Shown: positions 9,424 through 18,896 of the stretch, in pieces
How positions within the stretch are numbered: position 1 is the first letter of the stretch
How the letters are laid out: every line of letters begins with the position of its first letter
Origin: UBA974 sp002292405
Lineage (GTDB): Bacteria; Bacteroidota; Bacteroidia; Flavobacteriales_D; Sanyastnellaceae
Assembly: GCA_943842425.1 (NCBI GenBank)
Contig: CALTBR010000003.1
Span: forward strand, 806,001 to 870,000
Length of the DNA: 64,000 nucleotides
Direction: 5' to 3'
Notes under the pieces: generated by a model
The model's input: only the letters and a program-made list of their open reading frames with translations
Databases searched by the model: none
What the model was told of the DNA's origin: nothing
Program-made: the position numbers and the translations under genes

Positions 9424-10325
9424 GATCTTTGAAGGATTGGAGCGGATTAGCTGCAAAAGGGTTTGCAATGGGATCGGCCGATTTAGTTCCAGGAGTTAGT
9501 GGGGGAACGATCGCTTTTATTACGGGGATTTATGACGAGCTTATATCTACTATCGCTGGATTGGGTATTGACACACTGAAAGATCTATTTAAGGGTGGGC
9601 TTAAACTTGTTTGGACTAAATACAACTTAAGCTTTTTAGCAGTTTTAGGATTGGGTTTAATCAGCGCAGTAATTATCTTATCTGGCTCTATACACTGGCT
9701 ACAAATAGAATACCCAACAGAATTACGAGCTTTCTTTTTCGGACTAGTCCTTGCTTCTGCCCCAATTCTTTCTAGAGAAGTAAAGTCCAATACAGTTCGC
9801 AAATATTTAACAATCTTATTGGGCGTATTGATCGCAGTAACAATCACTTCCCTCCCTCCTGCAGTACAATCTAACTCACCAGTATTTTTAACTATTTCAG
9901 GAGCCATAGCAATATGTGCAATGCTTCTACCTGGAATTAGCGGTAGTTTTATTCTTTTAATATTGGGAGCATATACGCCCGTGATTACTGCGCTTTCAAA
10001 TTTTGACATTCTTAGAATAGGAGCTTTTGCGGTAGGTGCCCTAATAGGTCTACTGACATTTAGTCGGGTTTTATCTAGAATTTTAAAAAACCATCATTCA
10101 ACGACTATAGCTCTGCTGACAGGGTTTTTATTGGGATCACTGCATGTGATTTGGCCTTGGAAGAGACAAATAGAAATGCTTTATACGCATAGTGACGGAC
10201 GAGAGGAATGGCTTTTAGGAAATATTCTTCCTAACTCAACTCCCAATGAATTCATCCTCATAATCGCTTCAGTTACAATAGGAGCTCTAATCGTCACGGC
10301 ATTAGATCGTTTTTCCAGGATTTAA
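9420..10325 (+). CDS. DUF368 membrane protein (PopT-type polyprenyl-phosphate translocase family)
   Basis: A 301-aa polytopic membrane protein with about eight hydrophobic segments and two inverted repeats sharing the motif PG(V/I)SG(G/S): LVPGVSGGTIAFITGIYDE near residue 25 and LLPGISGSFILLILGAY near residue 168. DUF368 proteins have been linked to recycling undecaprenyl phosphate across the membrane. That fits a nearby cell-wall gene (murQ), but the link is inference. The start is GTG, overlapping the rhodanese stop by four bases. Confidence 0.87.
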   Translation: MRSLKDWSGLAAKGFAMGSADLVPGVSGGTIAFITGIYDELISTIAGLGIDTLKDLFKGGLKLVWTKYNLSFLAVLGLGLISAVIILSGSIHWLQIEYPTELRAFFFGLVLASAPILSREVKSNTVRKYLTILLGVLIAVTITSLPPAVQSNSPVFLTISGAIAICAMLLPGISGSFILLILGAYTPVITALSNFDILRIGAFAVGALIGLLTFSRVLSRILKNHHSTTIALLTGFLLGSLHVIWPWKRQIEMLYTHSDGREEWLLGNILPNSTPNEFILIIASVTIGALIVTALDRFSRI

Positions 10326-10336
10326 CTTTAGGCCAA

Positions 10337-11080
10337 ATGAAAACCCTTGGACTTATTGGACATCCCGTTTCTCATTCAAAATCTCCGCAGATCTTTGCAG
10401 AAAAGTTCAAGCTTTCCGACAGATCCGATCTTGAATATAAATTATTCGACTTAGATAAAATTTCTGATTTTATAACAATTACTCAAAACGATACGAGTAT
10501 TGTCGCACTTAATGTTACTGTTCCGTATAAAAAGACAATCATTCCCCTACTCGATGAATTATCAGAAGAAGCAAGAGCAATAGGAGCTGTTAATACGATT
10601 GTAAAGGTAGATGGCCGATGGATTGGATACAATACCGATGCATGGGGATTCAGCAGAAGTATTCAACCATTTTTAAAAGGAAGACACGATAGAGCGTTCA
10701 TTTTTGGTAGCGGTGGTGCGTCTAACGCAGTAGCATATTCTCTAAAGAAATTAGGTGTAACTTATCACATAATTAGCAGAAAAAAATCAGAAATAACAGA
10801 TGTTACATATAACGACTTAACAACTGAAGCCATAAAACATCACCTGCTACTTGTAAATTGCACACCCATTGGAATGACACCTAACTCTCAAAGTTTTCTT
10901 GAAATACCATATGATGGAATCAGCGAAAACCATCTTGTGGTAGACCTTGTATACGATCCTGAAACGACAAAGCTGATGACGTTAGCTCATAAAAAAGGAG
11001 CGGTAGTTATGAGCGGTAAGGATATGTTGAGATTTCAAGCAGAGAAATCTTGGGAGATTTGGCTTAAACATGGAATTTAA
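10337..11080 (+). CDS. aroE: Shikimate dehydrogenase
   Basis: A 247-aa NADPH-dependent enzyme of aromatic amino-acid synthesis that reduces 3-dehydroshikimate. LIGHPVSHSKSP holds the substrate-binding SxS, NVTVPYKKTI the catalytic Lys, GAVNTIV and GYNTDAWGF the conserved Asn/Asp, and GSGGASNAVAY the NADP-binding glycine loop. It is a little shorter than E. coli AroE, as is usual in Bacteroidota. It overlaps murQ by 11 nt and lies in the TPR-to-murQ operon. Confidence 0.92.
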   Translation: MKTLGLIGHPVSHSKSPQIFAEKFKLSDRSDLEYKLFDLDKISDFITITQNDTSIVALNVTVPYKKTIIPLLDELSEEARAIGAVNTIVKVDGRWIGYNTDAWGFSRSIQPFLKGRHDRAFIFGSGGASNAVAYSLKKLGVTYHIISRKKSEITDVTYNDLTTEAIKHHLLLVNCTPIGMTPNSQSFLEIPYDGISENHLVVDLVYDPETTKLMTLAHKKGAVVMSGKDMLRFQAEKSWEIWLKHGI

Positions 11081-11915
11081 TGAAATGGGATTAAAAACTG
11101 ACCAAACCAACCCCACTGAGAGCGAGGGTAAATATTCAGACCTTGATGGCATGAGTGTATCTGGCTTAGCTAACGCTATGCACGAAGTGGATCAAGATGT
11201 TCTCAAAGCTGTAGGATTAGCAAAACCTAAAGTAATAGAATTCATTACTGAAATTATTAAAAGGATGAGTAAGGGAGGGCGGCTGTTCTACTTAGGCGCA
11301 GGAACCAGTGGAAGGCTAGGGGTTTTAGACGCTTCAGAATGCCCACCTACATTCGGCGTTGAACAAGGTAAAGTAGTCGGAATAATCGCCGGAGGAGACA
11401 GTGCTATTCGCATTGCTGTTGAAGGAGCAGAAGACGACCCTGCTCAGGGATGGAAAGATTTACAAGAGTTTAATCTTAACAAGAACGACACTATTGTAGG
11501 GATAGCATCCAGTGGTAGGACTCCATACGTTATAGGAGCGGTAACAGAAGCAAAAAAGCAAGGGCTCTTAACGGGATGTATAGCATGTAATCCTGGATCT
11601 AAATTATCCAAAGAAGTGGATTTTGTGATCGAAGCGATAACAGGGCCAGAATTTGTAACAGGTTCAACCAGATTAAAAGCAGGGACAGCTACGAAGCTTA
11701 TCCTAAATATGATTACTACAATATTATTTATCAAATTAGGCCACGTAAAAGGAAGCCAAATGGTGGATATGAAACTCTCAAATGAAAAACTCATTGAAAG
11801 AGGGACGAAAATGGTAAAGGCCTCTACAGGCTTAAATGATATTGAGGCAAAGGAACTCTTATTAAAGCATAAAAGTGTTAGAGAAGCTATAATTAATTAT
11901 GAAACTCCGAGATAA
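11070..11915 (+). CDS. murQ: N-acetylmuramic acid 6-phosphate etherase
   Basis: A 281-aa SIS-domain enzyme that cleaves the lactyl ether of MurNAc-6-P during peptidoglycan recycling. The signature GAGTSGRLGVLDASECPPTF is near residue 76-95, with GIASSGRTPYV and GSTRLKAGTATKLILNM downstream. The start at 11070 overlaps aroE by 11 nt; ATG 11085 is a possible alternative. No dedicated MurNAc-6-P transporter or kinase (murP, amgK) is adjacent, so the gene serves recycling inferred from family knowledge only. Confidence 0.93.
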   Translation: MEFNEMGLKTDQTNPTESEGKYSDLDGMSVSGLANAMHEVDQDVLKAVGLAKPKVIEFITEIIKRMSKGGRLFYLGAGTSGRLGVLDASECPPTFGVEQGKVVGIIAGGDSAIRIAVEGAEDDPAQGWKDLQEFNLNKNDTIVGIASSGRTPYVIGAVTEAKKQGLLTGCIACNPGSKLSKEVDFVIEAITGPEFVTGSTRLKAGTATKLILNMITTILFIKLGHVKGSQMVDMKLSNEKLIERGTKMVKASTGLNDIEAKELLLKHKSVREAIINYETPR

Positions 11916-11917
11916 CA

Positions 11918-12499
11918 ATGCATACTATAGAGCCATATTACTCTTGGACAAATCACTATGCCTCTAGTGCTGACTCAAAAAGCCCATTCTATCAAAGAAC
12001 CTATAACGAAACGTCTTATCACACGAAAATATACAATCATTACATTCATCCACAGTGGGATGAATTTGGATCAAGTACTTTAGTGTTAAAGATCTTATAT
12101 GTTGACTATGATGATGGATATGCCATCATTGAAATGCTGGGGGAATGGAATGACTGTCTTCACAACGACATCATGCTTTTCAAGCGAAATGTAATTGAAC
12201 ATCTTGAAAATGAAGGCATTATAAAATTCATTCTAATAGGTGAAAATGTGCTGAATTTTCATTACAGCGATGATTCTTATTATGAAGAATGGTTTGACGA
12301 GCTTACAGATGTTGATGGATGGATTGCACTATTAAATTTTAGCGATCACGTTTTAGAAGATATGAAATTTATCGATTTAGATAGCTTTTTCGTGATGGGT
12401 GGAGAACTTAGTGAACTTGGCTGGAGAACATTTTCACCTGACCAGCTTTACTTACGAATACAAGATTGCGTTGAAAATAGAATAGGATTAATCGGATAA
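11918..12499 (+). CDS. Conserved protein of unknown function
   Basis: A 193-aa soluble acidic protein rich in Tyr, Asp and Trp (IEPYYSWTNHYASSADSKSP at the start, then SPDQLYLRIQDCVENR near the end). I do not recognise a named family. There is no signal peptide or membrane segment. It starts 2 nt after the murQ stop and is the last gene of the plus-strand operon. The next gene is convergent and begins 10 nt later on the other strand. Confidence 0.7.
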   Translation: MHTIEPYYSWTNHYASSADSKSPFYQRTYNETSYHTKIYNHYIHPQWDEFGSSTLVLKILYVDYDDGYAIIEMLGEWNDCLHNDIMLFKRNVIEHLENEGIIKFILIGENVLNFHYSDDSYYEEWFDELTDVDGWIALLNFSDHVLEDMKFIDLDSFFVMGGELSELGWRTFSPDQLYLRIQDCVENRIGLIG

Positions 12500-12508
12500 A
12501 AATATCCA

Positions 12509-13315
12509 TTAAAACCCTTCAATAGCTCCCAGACCAAATAAAGCAAAATCAAACTTAACAGGATCGACTGGGTCGTATGCCCTAAGCGCTGCATCTAGCT
12601 CAGCTACCGCCTTCCAATCATTTTGCTTCCTACTTAAGAGTCCCAAACTCCTACCTACATTTGAAGTGTGCACATCAAGGGGTATACTCAATACTCTTGT
12701 AGGTATTTTATCCCAAATCCCAAGATCCACGCCATTTTTAGAAGATCTTACCATCCACCTTAAATACATATTAAGTCTTTTTGCAGCTGATCCTTGCGAA
12801 GGATTTGCTACATGTTTTCTCGTTCTATCTGCATGAACGCCATCGAAAAAAACAGCATGGAAATGACTTAGAGCTGCATTGAGATTGTCTGGACTACCTG
12901 ACGCTTTCCAATTCGAGACTATTAAGTTCTCTAAACTACCATACTCACTTACGATACGTCGTAAAGCACCCATAAAATAGACAGCATCCTCTGGCTGAAA
13001 AGTTCTATGACAAAAACCCTCAAAAACTTTTTCGTCGGTTTTCTCAAAATTCATCACGAAATCAAAAGGAGAATTATCCATCCTTTCCATAAGACGATTT
13101 GCATTCTTTAAAATAGACTTCCTGTTACCCCAAGCAATTGTAGCGGCTAAGAACCCCGCTATTTCAATATCCTTGTTATTTGAGAACATACGGGGTATAG
13201 AAATGGGGTCGTCTTTTATAAAATCTCTAGTCTCAAACTCTATAACCTTTTCATTCAAAAACTCACCTAATTCAAGCTTAGACAACTTAATCATATTGTT
13301 TACACTCTTATCCAT
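12509..13315 (-). CDS. DUF2400 / TIGR02757 family protein
   Basis: A 268-aa protein of the DUF2400 family, typical of Bacteroidota and Epsilonproteobacteria. The characteristic C-terminal motif is LSIPLDVHTSNVGRSLGLL followed by AYDPVDPVKFDFALFGLGA. Local resemblance to helix-hairpin-helix DNA glycosylases has been noted for the family, but its biochemical role is unknown. It is transcribed alone, convergent with the murQ operon and divergent from the BatA-like gene. Confidence 0.85.
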   Translation of the reverse strand: MDKSVNNMIKLSKLELGEFLNEKVIEFETRDFIKDDPISIPRMFSNNKDIEIAGFLAATIAWGNRKSILKNANRLMERMDNSPFDFVMNFEKTDEKVFEGFCHRTFQPEDAVYFMGALRRIVSEYGSLENLIVSNWKASGSPDNLNAALSHFHAVFFDGVHADRTRKHVANPSQGSAAKRLNMYLRWMVRSSKNGVDLGIWDKIPTRVLSIPLDVHTSNVGRSLGLLSRKQNDWKAVAELDAALRAYDPVDPVKFDFALFGLGAIEGF

Positions 13316-13347
13316 ATTGATCTTGCCGTAAAGGTTGTAAAACTAAC

Positions 13348-13355
13348 TAACTTTG
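13348..13355 (+). promoter_or_regulatory. -7 box for the BatA-like gene
   Basis: TAACTTTG is an exact TAnnTTTG match ending 8 nt before ATG 13364. A TTG at 13323-13325 lies 22 nt upstream and may be the -33 element. Confidence 0.5.
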
Positions 13356-13363
13356 TACTTCAA

Positions 13364-15427
13364 ATGGAATGGGTTAGACCAGAAATACTTTGGGGATTAT
13401 TTGCAGTTATAATCCCAATTTTAATTCATTTACTGCAATTGCGGAGATTTAGAACCGTGAGCTTTTCTAATGTGAGTTTCTTAGAAAATGTAAAAAAAGA
13501 AACTAGATCTACTCAAAGGCTACGAAACCTCCTCCTTCTTCTACTCAGAATCATCGCGATTGCATCTTTAGTAATCGCTTTTGCTGGCCCATATTTTCCA
13601 TACACAGGAAACACTGAAAATAATGGCAGTATAGGTAATGCAGTGTCGATCTACTTAGACACAAGTCCATCAATAGATGCCTTGGGAGAGCAAGGGCCAG
13701 TTCTTCAAGTAGAGAAAACTAGAGCGTCTGAAATAGTCGAAAATTACTCTGAAACTGACAAGTTTCATATTATTACAAATGCTTTTTCAGGGAAAGACTC
13801 ACACTTTCTCAGTAAACAAGAAGCGATTGAAAGAATATCCTCAATTCAAACTGAACCTTTTGTTAGAAATATTGAAGCGGTCGTTGCGAGGGCTTCTGAT
13901 CAATTGAGCAAAGCTTCTGATAGAAGCCAAACTATTTATCTACTCAGCGACTTACAAAAGAGTTCGCATTTATTGTCTGAAAATTTCAAGCCAGACACAA
14001 ACATTTCGATTCACTTCCTGCCTTACATTGCAAATGACAGGCCTAATGTCTGGGTTGATTCTGCATGGTTCAACTCCCCCATTGCAACAAGTGGAAATCC
14101 TGCAAAATTGCATGTTAGACTTAAGCATAACGCACTTCAGCGGGTAGATGGCCTAGGTCTTAAACTAGACCTTAACAATAAAAAAACGGCCATTTCATCT
14201 TTCAATTTAAGTCCGGGAATTCATACTGATACAGTTCTCCACTTCACTCACGGAGAAAGTGGGTTTAACCACGCTATCATATCTATAGAAGACTCCCCAA
14301 TTACTTTCGATGATACGTTTTATTTAGGATACGAAGTCGTACAGCAAATCGATATTCTACAATTAAGCGATAATAAAAACTCTAAAACAAGTAAGAGTAT
14401 TGAAAAGGTTTTTCAATCAAGTGGTCTTTCCGTTAATCTTGAAACCCTAGAGACACTTCCAGACTTTGCGACGACATCCAACTATGATTTAATTATTGTC
14501 AACGCTGTGAACGACCCCTCTAGCGGCATAACGCAATCTCTTGTTGACTTTACTTCAAATGGTGGCACAGTTTTAATCATACCTGATTCAGTTAATAATA
14601 GTTCAAGAGCGGAATTATTGAGGACTAAATTGGGGTTTGGAGAGGGGAAAGTTTGGCATAAAACAAATAATCCTGAGCCTTTAAAAAACATACAATTCTC
14701 ACACCCTTTATTTGATGGCGTATTTTTAACTCCTCCAAATAAGATGGACATGCCCGTCTCAGACAGATGCATCTCAAGGAAGGTTACTGATGACGAAGAA
14801 GTTTTAGGAAGCACTTCAAGAGGGTATCCATTTCTGTCGAGAGTTGATGTAGGCGAAGGGAGTGCATTTTTATTGAGCATTACATTGGATCAAGAAACTG
14901 GCAACTTTATGAAGCACGCTATTTTTGTGCCCATTTTACTCCGGTTATCAGAAGTAGCCCGTTCAGCAAAAGCTGAATCAATTACTCTTAAAAGTGAAAA
15001 TAAAATATTTTTGAACTTCGAAGTTGAGCCAAACGAAATAGTACAGGTGAGGTTAAATAACAGTGATGCATATGTATTGCCTGAAGTCAGAACAAACAGT
15101 GGTTCGACAAGAATATTGCTTGGACCACAAATTAATACTCCAGGTAATTATACCGTAGAAATCGACTCTATAACATCGTTTGCATTCGGTTTGAATGCAG
15201 ATAGAGTTGAGAGTGACCCTTCGGCCTGGGATATTCCTGGATTTAAAGCTGAGTTAAGTAAATATGGATGGAATAACACGAGTGTTTTAGAACTCTCAGA
15301 TGAAAACATATCTGGTGTTGTTATGAATATGAAATCAGGAACACACCTTTGGTGGCAGTTGATTATTATTGTAATCACAGCACTTGCAGGCGAAACAATT
15401 CTTCAAAAAAGATGGAAACACAAATAG
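13364..15427 (+). CDS. BatA/vWA-like membrane protein
   Basis: A 687-aa protein. The N-terminus has the BatA-type aerotolerance-regulator domain: one membrane helix (residues 5-25) followed by LRRFRTVSFSNVSFLENVKKE and a second helix (about 60-80). A von Willebrand-like fold then begins with SIYLDTSPSIDA, with Thr-Ser-Pro-Ser in place of the usual DxSxS, so the metal site is imperfect. A long periplasmic beta-rich part follows, with one C-terminal helix before QKRWKHK. Proteins of this kind may act in cell-envelope stability; no precise function is known. The end overlaps the next gene by 16 nt. Confidence 0.82.
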   Translation: MEWVRPEILWGLFAVIIPILIHLLQLRRFRTVSFSNVSFLENVKKETRSTQRLRNLLLLLLRIIAIASLVIAFAGPYFPYTGNTENNGSIGNAVSIYLDTSPSIDALGEQGPVLQVEKTRASEIVENYSETDKFHIITNAFSGKDSHFLSKQEAIERISSIQTEPFVRNIEAVVARASDQLSKASDRSQTIYLLSDLQKSSHLLSENFKPDTNISIHFLPYIANDRPNVWVDSAWFNSPIATSGNPAKLHVRLKHNALQRVDGLGLKLDLNNKKTAISSFNLSPGIHTDTVLHFTHGESGFNHAIISIEDSPITFDDTFYLGYEVVQQIDILQLSDNKNSKTSKSIEKVFQSSGLSVNLETLETLPDFATTSNYDLIIVNAVNDPSSGITQSLVDFTSNGGTVLIIPDSVNNSSRAELLRTKLGFGEGKVWHKTNNPEPLKNIQFSHPLFDGVFLTPPNKMDMPVSDRCISRKVTDDEEVLGSTSRGYPFLSRVDVGEGSAFLLSITLDQETGNFMKHAIFVPILLRLSEVARSAKAESITLKSENKIFLNFEVEPNEIVQVRLNNSDAYVLPEVRTNSGSTRILLGPQINTPGNYTVEIDSITSFAFGLNADRVESDPSAWDIPGFKAELSKYGWNNTSVLELSDENISGVVMNMKSGTHLWWQLIIIVITALAGETILQKRWKHK

Positions 15428-16677
15428 TTTTAAAAAAGGTAAAAGTTGTTGATCCTGGAGGGTCATTCGATGGTAAAAAAGTCGATGTAAAAATAATTAA
15501 CGGAATGATTACTGAGATCGGAAGAAATATAAACGGTGATTCATGTTTCATTCTAAATAAAGAAAACAGCTATATAAGTCCAGGATGGATGGATGGACAA
15601 GCTCACTTTAGGGATCCAGGAGATGAAATAAAAGAAGGATTAGACAGGGGGCTGTTTGCAGCAGCTGCAGGTGGATTTACAGATGTGGCTATTTTACCAT
15701 CCACTAACCCGCCAATAGATAACAAAGCTTCAGTAGCTTATCTAATTGCAAGAGGTGAAAAAACGAATTCTCCATGTGAGGCTCATCCACTGGGATGTGT
15801 TTCAAAAAACAGAGCTGGTGAACAACTTTCCGAATTAATCGATATGGCTGATGCAGGAGCTATCGGATTCACTGATGACTCTCCCATAAATAAAGTTGGC
15901 CTACTACATAGAGCTCTAGAATATCTAGGACCTTCAGGAGATGTTGTTATTTCAGAAGCCATAGATTCAGACTTAAATCCAGGAGCGCACATGCACGAAG
16001 GGGTGACAAGCACTAAATTGGGATTAATAGGCTCTCCTGCAGAAGCCGAAACGCTTCGAATAAAGAGGGATCTTGAAATTCTTTCATATGCAGGAGGGAG
16101 AATACATATACCGATTGTATCTACTGCTTCTGGTGTGAATCTAATCCGAAAAGCAAAGAAAAAAGGACTTAACATTACTGCATCCACAACACCTCATCAT
16201 CTAACTTTTATCGATCATGACTTGAGTGATTTTGACGGTACGCTCAGAGTAAATCCACCATTAAGATTAAAGTCAGATAGAAAAGCTTTACAAGTGGCAC
16301 TAGAAAATGGGACGCTTGACTCAGTCATTTCAGACCACAGACCTGAAAACATAGAAACTCATGATGTAGAGTTTATTCTTAGTCCCAATGGTATTTCTGG
16401 TATCGAATTCGTTTTTGCTGCAGTGAATACAGCCTGCAATAATTTAGATCTTAGTAGGCTGATTGACTCTATATCAAATGCAACTCGCAGAGTGTACAAT
16501 ATTCCTGAGGTACATATTGAAATAAATGCACCAGCAAAAATCACATGGTTTGATCCTGTCAAAGAATTTAATTTTCAAAATATTTCTGGTGGAGCAAATA
16601 ACCCTTGGCCTAATCGCAAGCTCAGTGGTACTGTATATGGATGTTTAAACGGAACTAAAATCCACATCAACGACTAA
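15412..16677 (+). CDS. Dihydroorotase-like protein, metal ligands lost
   Basis: A 421-aa amidohydrolase-fold protein aligned along its length with bacterial PyrC type I (SPGWMDGQAHFRDPG, AAAAGGFTDVAILPSTNPP, ASTTPHHLTF, LRVNPPLR, NPWPNRKLSGTV). The metal-binding HxH is QAH here, and the usual DH(A)PH near the C-terminus is SDHRPEN, so the active site is incomplete. This is known for a Bacteroidota paralog related to the non-catalytic dihydroorotase that partners aspartate transcarbamoylase. ATG 15412 is chosen because the PyrC-like N-terminus starts there and relatives begin at this point; the frame is open further upstream only inside the previous gene. Confidence 0.85.
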   Translation: METQIVLKKVKVVDPGGSFDGKKVDVKIINGMITEIGRNINGDSCFILNKENSYISPGWMDGQAHFRDPGDEIKEGLDRGLFAAAAGGFTDVAILPSTNPPIDNKASVAYLIARGEKTNSPCEAHPLGCVSKNRAGEQLSELIDMADAGAIGFTDDSPINKVGLLHRALEYLGPSGDVVISEAIDSDLNPGAHMHEGVTSTKLGLIGSPAEAETLRIKRDLEILSYAGGRIHIPIVSTASGVNLIRKAKKKGLNITASTTPHHLTFIDHDLSDFDGTLRVNPPLRLKSDRKALQVALENGTLDSVISDHRPENIETHDVEFILSPNGISGIEFVFAAVNTACNNLDLSRLIDSISNATRRVYNIPEVHIEINAPAKITWFDPVKEFNFQNISGGANNPWPNRKLSGTVYGCLNGTKIHIND

Positions 16678-16696
16678 AATTTAAAGCTTTAAAATA

Positions 16697-17014
16697 TTAA
16701 GCTTCTCCTTGTGGGCCTCCAAAAGCCAAAGGCATAGATGCTTCAGGCTCACTTATTTCAGATATAGCTCCATGTTTATCTTCAAATCTCTTTACATTTC
16801 CAGCAAGAGCCTTAAGTAATCTCTTAGCATGCTGAGGTGTCATAATCACCCTAGAGCGAACCTTTGCCTTAGGCATACCAGGCATGATCTGAATAAAGTC
16901 CGTTACAAATTCTGTAGGACTGTGAGTAATTACTGCTAAATTAGAGTATACCCCTTCACTAACTTCTTCTGGAAGCTCAATATTAAGTTTGTTCTTTTTT
17001 TCAGTATTTGCCAT
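16697..17014 (-). CDS. DUF3467 protein
   Basis: A 105-aa protein. The core GVYSNLAVITHSPTEFVTDF, then MPKAKVRSRVIMTPQHAKRLLKALAGNV, is the DUF3467 domain found throughout Bacteroidota. The function is unknown; the pattern resembles a small regulatory or chaperone-like domain. It lies 17 nt downstream of the HAD gene on the same strand and converges on the dihydroorotase-like gene with about 20 nt of A+T-rich spacer. Confidence 0.9.
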   Translation of the reverse strand: MANTEKKNKLNIELPEEVSEGVYSNLAVITHSPTEFVTDFIQIMPGMPKAKVRSRVIMTPQHAKRLLKALAGNVKRFEDKHGAISEISEPEASMPLAFGGPQGEA

Positions 17015-17031
17015 ATCACGAAGGTAATGAA

Positions 17032-17736
17032 TTATTTTCTGAGAGGAAGCTCTAAAATTGAAATCAAATCGCTCACTTCATGGAGTACTTCTTCGTTGTG
17101 CTCTATTTTAAGAGGGTTGTAGTACACCTGTCCCCATCCTGCTTCCCTTGCGCCAATAATATCTGACTCTAAACTATCACCTAACATCACAGCATTTTCA
17201 GCGGATGAATTTGACAAATCCAAAGCAAGTTGAAATATTCCAGCATTGGGCTTTTTAACACCAAGAGCATCACTCGTTAAAACTGATTTAAAAAAAGGAC
17301 TCATTCCACACCTTTGAACTTTAATGTGCTGTACCTCTTCAAAACCATTCGTTAACATGACCAATTGATGACCTCTCTCAAACAACTCCTTTACGACAAC
17401 TAGAGCATCCTTTACGAGGTGGGTTTTATACGGCGATGTTTCGACATAATGTGAACCTAAGCTTTCTCCAAGTGCAGAGTCCTTTTCTAGCCCCCATTTT
17501 TTTAAGGCGAGGCTAAACCTTCTTCCTCTTAACTCTTCCTTCTCCATTCTCCCTTCTCTATATTCACCCCAACACCAAGCGTTTGCTCTCTCATATTCTT
17601 TTATATAAGCTTGAATAGATCCAACACCACGTGAGTTAAGCTTCAGATGATTATACCCCTCAGCTAGTGCTTCTCTAGAATTTTTTTCAAAATCCCAAAG
17701 TGTATGATCCAAATCAAAAAACAAATCTTTCATCAT
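17032..17736 (-). CDS. HAD-family noncanonical pyrimidine/purine nucleotidase (YjjG-like)
   Basis: A 234-aa HAD hydrolase. Motif I is FFDLDHTLWDFEKNS at the N-terminus, motif II MLTNGFEEVQ, motif III around VLTSDALGVKKPN, and motif IV MLGDSLESDIIGAREAGW. The DHTLWDFEKNSREAL start matches the YjjG/YfnB branch, which dephosphorylates noncanonical nucleotides. The start is ATG 17736; the TTG one codon earlier is less likely. It is 12 nt after the membrane protein gene and close to upp, which fits nucleotide salvage. Confidence 0.88.
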   Translation of the reverse strand: MMKDLFFDLDHTLWDFEKNSREALAEGYNHLKLNSRGVGSIQAYIKEYERANAWCWGEYREGRMEKEELRGRRFSLALKKWGLEKDSALGESLGSHYVETSPYKTHLVKDALVVVKELFERGHQLVMLTNGFEEVQHIKVQRCGMSPFFKSVLTSDALGVKKPNAGIFQLALDLSNSSAENAVMLGDSLESDIIGAREAGWGQVYYNPLKIEHNEEVLHEVSDLISILELPLRK

Positions 17737-17748
17737 CAAAATAATTCC

Positions 17749-18225
17749 TTATAATACACCATTTTTTACACACAAACTTAAAAACGTAAGTACACAAGAC
17801 CATGCAAAAAAAGCTAAGATTAAATACAAAACAGAATTTTTCTTTTTACTGAAATATTTAGCACCTAACATAGCCGATATTGGAACTGACAAGAGACCTG
17901 CTACAATTAGAAGTCCAGTAAAGCCATACTTTTCCTTGTATTGTATGAACTTTCTTCTTCCTGGAGTTACAACAAGATTTCTTTTTTTGCCAAGGGAAAC
18001 ATTTGATCTTGATTTAACACTTGACCACCAGGAAAATATTGCTTTTCCTGTATGATAAAATAGCATTACCCCAACCACCGCTCCTGAAAAAGTTGCGAGG
18101 AGTATTTCCCAAGTATCATAACCTGCTGCAGTCATTAGAGAAGGGGTAATAATGAATTTAAGAATTGACATGGCAAGCCAACTCAAAAAACTTACTAAGC
18201 CCGCCAGAAGACCTTGGTCAAACAT
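17749..18225 (-). CDS. Small integral membrane protein, possible small multidrug-export family
   Basis: A 158-aa protein with about four hydrophobic segments and a basic cytoplasmic loop (KSRSNVSLGKKRNLVVTPGRRK) in the middle. The later part, KYGFTGLLIVAGLLSVPISAMLGAKYF, resembles the Sm_multidrug_ex/DedA-like membrane families, but I cannot assign it securely. ATG 18225 is chosen because it lies one base after the upp stop; an earlier in-frame ATG at 18270 would lie inside upp. Confidence 0.72.
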   Translation of the reverse strand: MFDQGLLAGLVSFLSWLAMSILKFIITPSLMTAAGYDTWEILLATFSGAVVGVMLFYHTGKAIFSWWSSVKSRSNVSLGKKRNLVVTPGRRKFIQYKEKYGFTGLLIVAGLLSVPISAMLGAKYFSKKKNSVLYLILAFFAWSCVLTFLSLCVKNGVL

Positions 18226-18226
18226 C

Positions 18227-18892
18227 TTATGATCTAAATTTCGTACCGTAAGAAAGATCTCCAGCGTCACCTAAACCAGGAACTATATATCCATTTTCGT
18301 CTAACCCTTCGTCTATGGATCCTATCCAAAATACTGTACCCTCAGGAAGGTGTTTTTGAGCATACTTAACACCCTCAGGACTTGCAATTGCAGATATAAC
18401 ATGAAGCTGACTTGGCGTACCTTCTATACACAGTGCTTCATAAGCAGAAACCATAGAGGCTCCAGTTGCAAGCATAGGATCGACTAGGACAAGGATTCTA
18501 TTCTCACAAGAGGGTGCTCCTATATATTCAATCTCTATATCGAAATCGCCTTTATCGTTGTGTTTTCTATAAGCAGAAACAAAAGCACAATCTGCCTGAT
18601 CCCACACTTCAAGAACCCCAGCATGCATAGGCAATCCAGCACGCATAACCGTTGCTAGAACTGGCTGTTCTTTTATGATATTACATTTCGCAACTCCCAA
18701 TCCCGTCTTAACTTCTATTGATTTCATAGGCCAAACTTCAGCCATAGCATTCCCTAAAAGCCATCCCAATCGTTGCAGGTTATGGCGAAACGCACCGCGA
18801 TGACTTTGTGAGACCTCATGACGCAAACTAAAGAGAAGAGATCCAGTCATACCTGGTTTCTTACTGAAATCGTGAATCAATTTTTCATTCAT
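18227..18892 (-). CDS. upp: Uracil phosphoribosyltransferase
   Basis: A 221-aa phosphoribosyltransferase converting uracil and PRPP to UMP. The PRPP loop is VLVDPMLATGASM (about residue 138) and the uracil-binding end is GYIVPGLGDAGDLSYGT. Residues LATVMRAGLPMHAGV also match the family. It lies in a minus-strand cluster with a nucleotidase-like HAD gene downstream, consistent with pyrimidine salvage. The gap to the deacetylase-like gene is 4 nt. Confidence 0.93.
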   Translation of the reverse strand: MNEKLIHDFSKKPGMTGSLLFSLRHEVSQSHRGAFRHNLQRLGWLLGNAMAEVWPMKSIEVKTGLGVAKCNIIKEQPVLATVMRAGLPMHAGVLEVWDQADCAFVSAYRKHNDKGDFDIEIEYIGAPSCENRILVLVDPMLATGASMVSAYEALCIEGTPSQLHVISAIASPEGVKYAQKHLPEGTVFWIGSIDEGLDENGYIVPGLGDAGDLSYGTKFRS

Positions 18893-18896
18893 GCCT

